Of a stretch of DNA of 12,621 bases, positions 1 to 6,591 are shown piece after piece. How positions within the stretch are numbered: the stretch's first letter is position 1; each line of letters starts with the position of its first letter. The DNA lies in assembly GCA_028714935.1 (NCBI GenBank), contig JAQTLJ010000021.1, positions 1 to 12,621 on the forward strand, written 5' to 3'. Below the pieces are notes generated by a model. The model saw nothing but the letters and a program-made list of their open reading frames with translations. It had not been told where the DNA came from and did no database searches. The position numbers were made by a program, and so were the translations under genes. The stretch comes from Candidatus Margulisiibacteriota bacterium (GTDB lineage Bacteria > Margulisbacteria > WOR-1 > O2-12-FULL-45-9).

Positions 1-2381
1 ACACCTCACTTGACCTTAAACTGAAACTGGTCGAGGCCGACCTGGCATCCGCAGTCGATCTGGCCCAAAAGATCCAGGGTGAATTTTCCCGGCGTCTCTC
101 GGCGGTCACCGCTGCCAGCATAACAACCATCGACCTCAGCTCCCTGTCCCTGCCGGATCCCCGGCGCTTCACCAAGAAACACCAGCTTAAGCTCTACTCC
201 GCCAACGGCGAGAAGGTCTTTTTCCTTAAAAGCTGGGGTAAGATCGAAGCGGAGCTGAAAAAAAATCTGCCGTCCGGCGGCGGGCAGACGTTCGGCGGCA
301 AGCTTTCTGGCGACCTGACGCTCAAAGGCAAGATCAAAGACCTGGCCGGCAAATTCACCGGCGAAGTCAAGAATGGCTTCTATCAAAAATACAATTTTGA
401 CAGCCTGAAAGCTGAAGCGGCCCTTGCAGACCAGAAAATACAGATCAAGAAATTCGACCTGACTAAAAAGAGAAGGGTGCTCTCCAGCCGCGGCCAGATC
501 GGTCTCGACGGCAGCCTCGCCCTTTATTTCTCCGCGCAGAAAATGCCGCTGGATTTCCTGCAGATCTTTTTTGACAAGGACTTTAAGGGTGAGGTCGACC
601 TGTCCGCCTCGCTGGAGGGGACCGTGCAAAATTTTGACTTCTGGGCCTCCGCCGCCGGCAGGGGCGTGACCCTGGCGGACGTGAATTTTGACCAGGTTTC
701 TCTGCTGGTCGCGAAAAAGAAAAATGCCCTTATTATTCATGAGCTTGCTCTGGTCGATAGCAGAAAACGCTCGACTGTGCGCGGCTTGATCGACCTTTCG
801 CCCGCCGGCCAGCTCAAGCTGTCGCTAAATCTAAATAATGACGCCCTTGGGCTCCTCAACCTTTTCACTGAAGAGCTTAAATGGCGCAAAGGAACCGCTT
901 CCGCTTCGCTGGAAGTCGCCGGGACCGCAGAGGATCTAAAATTAAACGGCCGGATCAAATTGAAAGACACTACGGTCTACGCCCGGGCGCTCAATTCAGA
1001 GATCAAAAACATCTCGGGTGAAGCAGCCGTGATCAACAGCCAGCTGAAGACCGCCGGCCTGTCGGGTTTCTGGCAGGGGAAGAGTTCAAGGGACTACCCC
1101 AATTTCCTCGGGCTGGCCGGCAGCATCAATCTCAATAAAATGCTGGCCCGCAGCGGCCGCGTTTCTCTTAACCTGGTTTTCAGCCCGACCTATCTCTTCG
1201 TTGATTTTCCCGACCTTTACTCGGGCGCGGTCAAGATCACGGATGCTCAGCTGATCGGGCCGTTCGCTTTTGACTTCAGCCGCGGGCCGGTCCTTAAAGG
1301 CAAAGCGGAGATCAGCAATGCGCTCATTACCCTTTCCAGCAAAGGCGGGGGCGCCGGCAAAACTATCCCGCTGAATTTTGACCTGACCCTTGGCCTGAAA
1401 AAAAATGTTTATGCCGTCATGGGGGATGTGGCGACGCTCGACTTCAGCAATATTTTCATGAACCTGGAAATAAACAGCGACCAGCTGGAGATCAAAGGCA
1501 GCTTAAAAACCCCCTCGCTGCGGGGAAAAATTAATCTAAAAAGAGGGACCGTTTCCATCTTTAACCGCGAATTCTCCCTGCTCTCCCCTGACCAGCAAAA
1601 AACCTACTATCCCTATGATGCCGACAAGATCAAAGACAACACCGCCGTTTTCACCAGCGACGGGGGGCTCATGCCCAACATTAATCTGGTCGCCCAGGTC
1701 GATGTCGAGAATCTGGAAAAAGACGCATCCGGCCAGCTGGTCAAAAAGAAAGTGATCATTATTACCAACCTGAAAGGGGTCATCGGAGCGGTCGAAAAGG
1801 ACCGCTGGCTTAATCTCACCTTCGACAGTTTTGTTGAAGACAAGACCAATTCCCCGCCGGAAATGAAACCAGCTAACTACAGTGATCAGGATATCAAAGT
1901 CATGCTGCTGCCCGACTTCATTAAATCACTGACCGGTATCAGCAAAGACCAGAGGACAGGAGTCGAGACCAATGTGATCGTCGCCGATTATCTCAGCAGC
2001 CGGGTGTCAACCATGGTTTTCCGCGGGATCGAGCGGAACCTGGAACAAAGCCTCGGGCTCGAAAGTTTAACGCTCGAATATAATTTTGGCAAGGATATCC
2101 GCCAGGCGATGGGCGTCAATGAAAACCACGCCTTCGAAGAAGAAAAGCCGGATTGGCGCGTCGGCTTTGCTAAAGGCTTTTTTGATAAGTTGTATATCGA
2201 CGTCAAATATTCCCAGGCGCTGGCGGACACCGGCGTAACTGAAACCTTTTTGAATTACCAATTGACCTATAAATTAAGCCCGATTTGGTCTATAATATAT
2301 TACCGTGAACCGATTAGCCTGCAGGAGATCAACACCGGCTACCAAAAAGTGACTCTTAAGGCTGGCTTCTCGTTCTGGTAG
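1..2381 (+). CDS. tamB: TamB-family (DUF490) translocation and assembly protein, 5' end cut off by the window
   Basis: The reading frame is open from base 3 to a TAG stop at 2379-2381, giving 792 visible residues. The GTG at 477 is internal, because no stop lies upstream of it; the true start is left of the window. The protein is a long run of short alternating polar/hydrophobic strands, as expected for the beta-helical groove of TamB/AsmA-like proteins that span the periplasm. The last 200 or so residues resemble the TamB C-terminal domain: a segment around GFFDKLYIDVKYSQAL, a following LNYQLTYKLS strand, and an aromatic final residue (FSFW). TamB is known to work with an Omp85 partner in outer-membrane biogenesis, possibly in lipid transport. 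Here that partner starts 18 nt downstream, which strengthens the call. The inner-membrane anchor expected at the N-terminus is outside the window. Confidence 0.86.
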   Translation, partial: TSLDLKLKLVEADLASAVDLAQKIQGEFSRRLSAVTAASITTIDLSSLSLPDPRRFTKKHQLKLYSANGEKVFFLKSWGKIEAELKKNLPSGGGQTFGGKLSGDLTLKGKIKDLAGKFTGEVKNGFYQKYNFDSLKAEAALADQKIQIKKFDLTKKRRVLSSRGQIGLDGSLALYFSAQKMPLDFLQIFFDKDFKGEVDLSASLEGTVQNFDFWASAAGRGVTLADVNFDQVSLLVAKKKNALIIHELALVDSRKRSTVRGLIDLSPAGQLKLSLNLNNDALGLLNLFTEELKWRKGTASASLEVAGTAEDLKLNGRIKLKDTTVYARALNSEIKNISGEAAVINSQLKTAGLSGFWQGKSSRDYPNFLGLAGSINLNKMLARSGRVSLNLVFSPTYLFVDFPDLYSGAVKITDAQLIGPFAFDFSRGPVLKGKAEISNALITLSSKGGGAGKTIPLNFDLTLGLKKNVYAVMGDVATLDFSNIFMNLEINSDQLEIKGSLKTPSLRGKINLKRGTVSIFNREFSLLSPDQQKTYYPYDADKIKDNTAVFTSDGGLMPNINLVAQVDVENLEKDASGQLVKKKVIIITNLKGVIGAVEKDRWLNLTFDSFVEDKTNSPPEMKPANYSDQDIKVMLLPDFIKSLTGISKDQRTGVETNVIVADYLSSRVSTMVFRGIERNLEQSLGLESLTLEYNFGKDIRQAMGVNENHAFEEEKPDWRVGFAKGFFDKLYIDVKYSQALADTGVTETFLNYQLTYKLSPIWSIIYYREPISLQEINTGYQKVTLKAGFSFW

Positions 2382-2384
2382 ATT

Positions 2385-2392
2385 AGGAAGGA
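2385..2392 (+). promoter_or_regulatory. Shine-Dalgarno site of the Omp85 gene
   Basis: AGGAAGGA lies 7 nt before the ATG at 2400, in the 18-nt gap after the tamB stop. It fixes the start of the Omp85 gene and suggests the two genes are co-transcribed. Confidence 0.85.
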
Positions 2393-2399
2393 ATAAGCC

Positions 2400-4076
2400 A
2401 TGAAAAAGACCGTAATTGCGATCATGTTGTTAACCGCTGGCTGGCTGCTGCTGGCGCCGGCTGGGGCGCAAACCTTCGAGGTTGCGCCGGTCATTACCGG
2501 CCTTGAGATCAGCGGCAATAAAACTGTGGCCGAAAGCGAGATCATGAACGTGGTCTTCAGCCGGGTCGGCGACAGCCTGGTCCAGGAAAAGATCAAAGGC
2601 GATATTAAAGCGGTCTATGCCATCGGCTATTTTTCCGACGTTTCCGTGACCTTTGAAGCCGCGACCGGCGGGACAAAAGTTGTCTTTGTCGTCGCGGAAA
2701 ACCCGGTGATCAACGACATCGAGATCCAGGGCAACACCGTCTATTCCACCGCCGAGCTCCTCGCCCTGATCTCGACCAAGAAAGGCGAGATCTTAAATTT
2801 TAAGAAAATGCAGGCTGACATCGAAAAGATCAACGCCTATTATAAAGACAGCGGTTACATCCTTGCCCGGGTGATCGATGTTAATACCGATGAGGAAACC
2901 AACGTGCTCCGTTTCAAGATCATCGAAGGGGTCATTGAATCGATCACCCTGGACGGTAACGAATCGACCCAGGATTACGTTATCCTCCGCGAGCTCAAAA
3001 CCAAGCCGGGCTCGGTGCTGAATGAGAAGACGCTTAAAAAAGACCTGAGGAATGTTTTTAACCTCGGCTTCTTTTCGGAGGTCACCCCCGATTTTGAGCC
3101 GGGCACCAGCCCCGATAAAATGGGCATGACCCTGAAGATCAAAGAGACCCGCACCAGTACCATTAACTTCGGCGGCGGCTACGGCGAACGCGAAGGCTGG
3201 TTCGGCTTCATCGATCTGTCGATCAACAACCTCTTCGGGACAGCACAGGGGCTGCTCATCCGCGGCCAGTCGGGACAGGAGTTGTCCACTTACCAGTTCC
3301 GCTACACCAATCCGTGGTTCATGCCGGATCGCTTCGGCGATCGGACGTCTCTCACTTTCAGACGCTGGCTGACGATCGGCCGCGATATTTACCTGACGGA
3401 GCAGGACGGGAAATACAACGGCTGGGACGTTTCCCTGGGCAAGCCGTTCCTGGATTATTACAATATTTCCTGGACGCTCGGCAGTGAAATGGTTAACCCT
3501 TACGGCACTGCAACCTTCGAAGCCTATCAATCGGACACGATCGGCCTCACTCTTTCTTATGATACGCGGGATTTCTGGCTTAATCCCAAAGAAGGGCGTT
3601 ACTACACTCTGGCTTTTAAGCAGGGCTGGAAACACGCCAGCGGGACCACCGCTTTCTTTAAAATGGCCGGCGATCTCAACCATTACTATCCGTATTTTGA
3701 AAACCAGGTCCTGGCCCTGCATCTGGGGGCTGGCATTGGCTTTGACGATGTGCCGATCGGCGAAGAATATTACGCCGGCGGCGCCAACACCATCCGCGGC
3801 TACTATCCCTCGGAAGCCAGGCACGGCAAGCGCAAGCTGATCGCCAATGTCGAATACCGGATCAATTTTTCCGACCTCTTCCAGGGCGTTTTCTTCTACG
3901 ATTGGGGTAACGCCTGGAACGAAGGCGCGCCCGTCCTGCCCGACTTTATCTCCGGCTGGGGCCCCGGCGTCCGCGTCAACACTCCGCTCGGCCCGATCCG
4001 GCTCGATTACGGCGTACCCGGCGGCAAGACCTTTGGCGAAGGCATAATGCATTTTTCAATTGGACAAGCTTTTTGA
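2400..4076 (+). CDS. bamA: Omp85-family outer membrane assembly protein (BamA/TamA-like), three POTRA domains
   Basis: The 558-aa product inserts or assembles beta-barrel proteins in the outer membrane. A signal peptide is clear: MKK, a hydrophobic core at about residues 4-20, and a likely cut after AGA or AGAQ (21-24). Three POTRA domains follow, at roughly 31-101, 102-178 and 179-250. Each has the usual two-strand/helix pattern with a GN turn (G39-N40, G111-N112, G186-N187). The rest is a 16-strand-type barrel. It contains the conserved SYDTRD strand (386-391), a GGANTIRGY motif (460-468) equivalent to the Omp85 loop-6 VRGF/Y signature with R466, and a C-terminal Phe. E. coli BamA has five POTRAs and about 810 residues, while TamA has three and about 577, so size and POTRA count are TamA-like. 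Outside Proteobacteria a single Omp85 may serve both roles, and the tamB neighbour fits either. The start is set by a strong Shine-Dalgarno site. Confidence 0.95.
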   Translation: MKKTVIAIMLLTAGWLLLAPAGAQTFEVAPVITGLEISGNKTVAESEIMNVVFSRVGDSLVQEKIKGDIKAVYAIGYFSDVSVTFEAATGGTKVVFVVAENPVINDIEIQGNTVYSTAELLALISTKKGEILNFKKMQADIEKINAYYKDSGYILARVIDVNTDEETNVLRFKIIEGVIESITLDGNESTQDYVILRELKTKPGSVLNEKTLKKDLRNVFNLGFFSEVTPDFEPGTSPDKMGMTLKIKETRTSTINFGGGYGEREGWFGFIDLSINNLFGTAQGLLIRGQSGQELSTYQFRYTNPWFMPDRFGDRTSLTFRRWLTIGRDIYLTEQDGKYNGWDVSLGKPFLDYYNISWTLGSEMVNPYGTATFEAYQSDTIGLTLSYDTRDFWLNPKEGRYYTLAFKQGWKHASGTTAFFKMAGDLNHYYPYFENQVLALHLGAGIGFDDVPIGEEYYAGGANTIRGYYPSEARHGKRKLIANVEYRINFSDLFQGVFFYDWGNAWNEGAPVLPDFISGWGPGVRVNTPLGPIRLDYGVPGGKTFGEGIMHFSIGQAF

Positions 4077-4686
4077 TCTCTACCTTAAAGAACTGATCGC
4101 CTGGAACCAGAAGTTCAATTTAACTTCGATCACGGATCCTGAAGAGATCAGGAAAAAGCATTTTGCGGATTCCCTGCTCCTTCTGCGGACTGTCCAGCTG
4201 ACAAACCAGTCGGTCATTGATGTCGGCGCCGGCGCTGGCTTTCCCGGCATCCCCCTGAAAATCGCCTGCCCGGGCATCAAGCTTACCCTCCTGGAAGCGA
4301 CCAGAAAGAAAGCTGAGTTCCTCAAGCATGTTATTGATGTTCTGGGCCTGAAAGACGCCGAGGCGGTCTGGGAGCGGGCGGAAGATTATGCCAAAGAAAA
4401 AAGAGAAGCGTTTGATCTCGCGGTCGCGCGGGCGGTCGCGGGATTGAATACCTTATGCGAATACTGCCTGCCGCTGGTCAAAGTCGGAGGTTACTTTGTC
4501 GCTTACAAGGAAGAAAAAGTGGAAACGGAAGTTTCTGCCGCGGCCCGAGCGATCGAACTCCTCGGCGGCAAGTTAAAAGAGATAATAAAATATCCGCGGC
4601 GCTCGCTGGTCTTGATCGAAAAAGTCAAACCAACACTGCCCGAACACCCGCGCCGCGCGGGCATGGCAAAGAAGCGGCCGCTGTGA
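4060..4686 (+). CDS. rsmG: 16S rRNA (guanine(527)-N7)-methyltransferase RsmG (GidB)
   Basis: This SAM-dependent enzyme methylates N7 of G527 in the 530 loop of 16S rRNA; in E. coli its loss gives low-level streptomycin resistance. The 208-aa length is normal. Visible motifs are the N-terminal WNQKFNLTSI (15-24), HFADSL (34-39), the SAM-binding loop VIDVGAGAGFPGIPLKI (52-68), the acidic LLEATRKKAEFL (77-88), AVARAVA (121-127) and a C-terminal basic GMAKKRPL tail. The start is a TTG that overlaps the last 17 nt of the Omp85 gene. A TAA at 4045-4047 closes the frame upstream, so the only alternative is the rare ATT at 4051. The overlap suggests translational coupling. The TGA stop (4684-4686) is also the TG of an extended -10 element for parA. 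Confidence 0.96.
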   Translation: MDKLFDLYLKELIAWNQKFNLTSITDPEEIRKKHFADSLLLLRTVQLTNQSVIDVGAGAGFPGIPLKIACPGIKLTLLEATRKKAEFLKHVIDVLGLKDAEAVWERAEDYAKEKREAFDLAVARAVAGLNTLCEYCLPLVKVGGYFVAYKEEKVETEVSAAARAIELLGGKLKEIIKYPRRSLVLIEKVKPTLPEHPRRAGMAKKRPL

Positions 4687-4692
4687 TATAAT
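4663..4692 (+). promoter_or_regulatory. Predicted extended -10 promoter for parA, overlapping the rsmG stop
   Basis: TGATATAAT at 4684-4692 is a perfect match to the extended -10 consensus TGnTATAAT. A weak -35-like ATGGCA (4 of 6) sits at 4663-4668 with an 18-bp spacer. Normal spacing puts the transcription start near 4699, only about 3 nt before the parA ATG at 4702. No Shine-Dalgarno sequence lies between, so the mRNA would be leaderless or nearly so. The TGA is at once the rsmG stop codon and part of the promoter. Promoter function is inferred from sequence only. Confidence 0.6.
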
Positions 4693-4701
4693 TAGTAAAC
4701 T

Positions 4702-5469
4702 ATGGCAGTTGTGTACGCGGTTGTAAACCAGAAAGGCGGGGTCGGTAAAACAACTACCACGGTCAATCTCGCCGCTTATCTCGCCACCTTCGGTAAAAAG
4801 ATCCTCTTGATCGATATCGACCCCCAGAGCAACGCCAGTGTTGGGCTGGGGATCAACCGATCAACCATCGTCCGCTGCCTCTACGATGTCCTGATTGAAG
4901 GCATGCCGGCCGAAGAGGTCATTACCAGCAGTTCGATCTCGAACCTTGATGTCCTCCCATCCACGCCAAAACTGGCCGGCGCCGAAGTCGAGCTGGTCGG
5001 GCTCGAGCCGAGGGAGACCAGGCTAAAAGAAGCTCTGGCTCCGATCAAAGAAAAATACGATATCATTCTTTTTGACTGCCCCCCTTCCCTTTCCCTGTTA
5101 ACAGTTAACGCCTTGACCACCGCCGATGAGGTCATCATCCCGATCCAGTGCGAATATTACGCGCTGGAGGGGATCAGCCAGCTGACGCACACCCTCGAAT
5201 TGGTGAGGGAAAGCCTTAATCCGCAGCTCAAGATCCGGGGGATCGTGTTGACAATGTTCGACCCGCGGACGCTCCTGTCCGCGCAGGTCGCGGAAGAGAC
5301 GCGCAAGTATTTCGGCAGCAAGGTCTTTAAGACCGTCATTCCCAGGAATATCCGTCTGGCGGAAGCCCCCAGTTTTGGGCAGCCGATCATCTTCTATGAT
5401 CCGGGCTCCAAAGGGGCGGAAGCTTATGAAAATCTATGTCGGGAGGTGTTGGATGATGGCCACTTCTAA
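4702..5469 (+). CDS. parA: Chromosome-partitioning ATPase ParA (Soj)
   Basis: ParA is a deviant Walker ATPase. It binds DNA non-specifically as an ATP-bound dimer and moves or positions origin regions when ParB stimulates hydrolysis. The 255-aa chromosomal (Soj) type is complete and lacks the N-terminal helix-turn-helix of plasmid type Ia ParA. Motifs are the deviant Walker A KGGVGKTTT (11-19) with signature K11 and catalytic K16, Walker A' IDIDPQ (37-42) with D40, Walker B IILFDCPP (121-128) with D125, and the C-terminal PRNIRLAEAPSFGQP (214-228) typical of Soj. The ATG at 4702 starts MAVVYAVVNQKGG, which matches family N-termini. There is no ribosome binding site; a TGATATAAT element ends 9 nt upstream. 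The partner parB overlaps the 3' end. Confidence 0.97.
   Translation: MAVVYAVVNQKGGVGKTTTTVNLAAYLATFGKKILLIDIDPQSNASVGLGINRSTIVRCLYDVLIEGMPAEEVITSSSISNLDVLPSTPKLAGAEVELVGLEPRETRLKEALAPIKEKYDIILFDCPPSLSLLTVNALTTADEVIIPIQCEYYALEGISQLTHTLELVRESLNPQLKIRGIVLTMFDPRTLLSAQVAEETRKYFGSKVFKTVIPRNIRLAEAPSFGQPIIFYDPGSKGAEAYENLCREVLDDGHF
5441..5446 (+). promoter_or_regulatory. Shine-Dalgarno site of parB inside parA
   Basis: GGGAGG lies 6 nt before the ATG at 5453 and 9 nt before the adjacent ATG at 5456. It selects these internal starts over the longer open frame that begins at 5375. Confidence 0.8.
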
Positions 5470-6382
5470 GAGAGGTTTGGGTAAAGGTTTGGGGGCTTTG
5501 ATCCCGCAGGGTTCGGTGTTTGTCGGCGGACGGACGATCGTTAATGTAGAAATTGCCAAGATCGTCGCCAACCCGAGGCAGCCGCGGACCAATTTCGCCA
5601 AGGAAAATCTGCAGGACCTGGCGAATTCCATCAAGGAACAGGGCGTGATCGAGCCGATCCTGACCCGGATGCGGGACGGGAAATATGAACTGGTCGCCGG
5701 CGAGCGGCGCTGGCGGGCGGCTAAACTGGCCGGGCTCTCCGTCATCCCTTCGATCGTCAAGGACTTCACTGATGAACAGTCGTTGGAGCTCGCCTTGATC
5801 GAAAATCTGCAGCGCGAAGACCTCAATCCGATGGATGAAGCCGAAGGCTACGAGCGGCTGGCTAAAGAATTTAACCTGACCCAGGAGCAGGTCGCCAAAA
5901 AAGTCGGCAAAGAACGCTCGACGGTCGCCAATATGCTCAGGCTCCTCGCCCTGCCCGACAAGATCAAATTGAGCCTGCGCAAGGGAGAGATATTCGTCGG
6001 CCACGCCCGGGCGCTCTTGGCGATCGAAAGCCACGAAAAACAGCTGGAGATCTGGAAACAGATCGTCAAAAGCAATCTCAATGTCCGCGACGTGGAGATC
6101 CTCGTCACCGGCAAAGAAGAGAAACCAAAAATGCACAAGAGCGGCCGCAAGCGCGCTTTCACCCAGAACGCGGAACTGAACGCCCTGGTCGACAAGCTGA
6201 CGACCCACCTCGGGACGAAGGTTAAGATCTTCGGCACCCCTGAACGCGGGCGGATCGAGATCAATTTCTATTCCAAAGACGATCTGGAGAGGTTACTGGA
6301 AATACTGCTGGCAGAGAAAAAGGAAGAGCACAAGGAAATATATGTCGCTCAGGCGCAGCCCTTTACTAGCCCAAGTCTTTGA
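5453..6382 (+). CDS. parB: Chromosome-partitioning protein ParB (Spo0J family, CTP-dependent clamp)
   Basis: ParB loads at parS sites, spreads as a CTP-bound DNA clamp and stimulates ParA. The 309-aa protein begins MMATSKRGLGKGLGALIP, which is the usual N-terminal ParA-activating box. The frame is open back to 5375, but the family-typical start and the GGGAGG site support 5453 (or 5456). Domains are an N-terminal CTP-binding region at about 30-120 with GERRWRA (83-89) and the ENLQREDLNPMDEA segment (117-130). A helix-turn-helix parS-binding region follows at about 140-170 (TQEQVAKKVGKERSTVANML), then a linker, then a C-terminal dimerisation domain at about 238-293. It overlaps parA by 17 nt, so translation is probably coupled. 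Its last 17 nt also overlap the end of a convergent gene. No parS consensus was found in the window. Confidence 0.97.
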   Translation: MMATSKRGLGKGLGALIPQGSVFVGGRTIVNVEIAKIVANPRQPRTNFAKENLQDLANSIKEQGVIEPILTRMRDGKYELVAGERRWRAAKLAGLSVIPSIVKDFTDEQSLELALIENLQREDLNPMDEAEGYERLAKEFNLTQEQVAKKVGKERSTVANMLRLLALPDKIKLSLRKGEIFVGHARALLAIESHEKQLEIWKQIVKSNLNVRDVEILVTGKEEKPKMHKSGRKRAFTQNAELNALVDKLTTHLGTKVKIFGTPERGRIEINFYSKDDLERLLEILLAEKKEEHKEIYVAQAQPFTSPSL

Positions 6383-6575
6383 TCGCGTCTTCGATGCTCT
6401 TGCCTTCCTTGGCGGAGCGCAAAAGGGAACTGTAAAGTTTCCTGCTCTTCTCGTCTAAATTCTTGATATCTCCGGCCAGCTTGGCTTCAAAGTGGGCCTT
6501 TACTTCGGCGGGCATAAAGCGATAAACTTCGAGAAAGCGTTTGATATCAAGGTGAAGCTTTTCTTGGGGGTCCAT
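6366..6575 (-). CDS. Small charged helical protein of unknown function, 69 aa
   Basis: I do not recognise this family. From the ATG at 6575 the product is 69 aa, starts MDPQEKLHLDIKRFLEVYRF and is rich in Lys, Glu and Leu. It is probably three amphipathic helices with no membrane segment, signal peptide or cysteines. An in-frame start at 6647 would give 93 aa, but the added residues would be encoded inside the 3' end of the kinase gene and across an AT-rich promoter-like stretch. The amino-acid composition also changes exactly at Met 6575, so the shorter form is preferred. There is no Shine-Dalgarno sequence; a perfect TGATATAAT ends 7 nt before the ATG. The gene runs tail to tail into parB with a 17-nt overlap. 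It may be a small regulator or structural peptide, but nothing visible shows which. Confidence 0.62.
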   Translation of the reverse strand: MDPQEKLHLDIKRFLEVYRFMPAEVKAHFEAKLAGDIKNLDEKSRKLYSSLLRSAKEGKSIEDAIKDLG

Positions 6576-6582
6576 AACCGAT

Positions 6583-6591
6583 ATTATATCA
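6583..6591 (-). promoter_or_regulatory. Predicted extended -10 promoter for the 69-aa gene, overlapping the kinase stop
   Basis: On the minus strand, TGATATAAT occupies 6591 to 6583 and matches TGnTATAAT perfectly. Counting seven bases on puts +1 at 6576 or 6575, that is, on or one base before the ATG. The -35 region is poor (TGTACC, 3 of 6, 16-bp spacer), as is common with extended -10 promoters. The TGA is the stop codon of the kinase gene, repeating the arrangement at rsmG/parA. Confidence 0.6.

Noticed and set aside
6..740. 244-aa open frame on the minus strand
   Set aside because: It is a shadow of tamB, whose plus-strand frame is open through the same region and continues to its C-terminal domain.
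2262..2296. TTGACC (2262-2267) with TATAAT (2291-2296) inside the tamB 3' end as an Omp85 promoter
   Set aside because: The spacer is 23 bp, too long for a sigma70-type promoter, and TATAAT has no TG extension. The bases are explained by coding sequence.
2793..4052. 419-aa open frame on the minus strand
   Set aside because: It is antisense to the Omp85 gene, whose motifs, signal peptide and Shine-Dalgarno site are unambiguous. Long antisense frames are expected with this codon use.
5375..5452. Longer ParB start at 5375
   Set aside because: It adds 26 residues unlike any ParB N-terminus and has no Shine-Dalgarno site; the GGGAGG before 5453 and the RGLGKGLGALIP start fit better.
5387..6208. 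273-aa open frame on the minus strand
   Set aside because: It lies wholly opposite parA/parB and has no ribosome binding site or recognisable motif.
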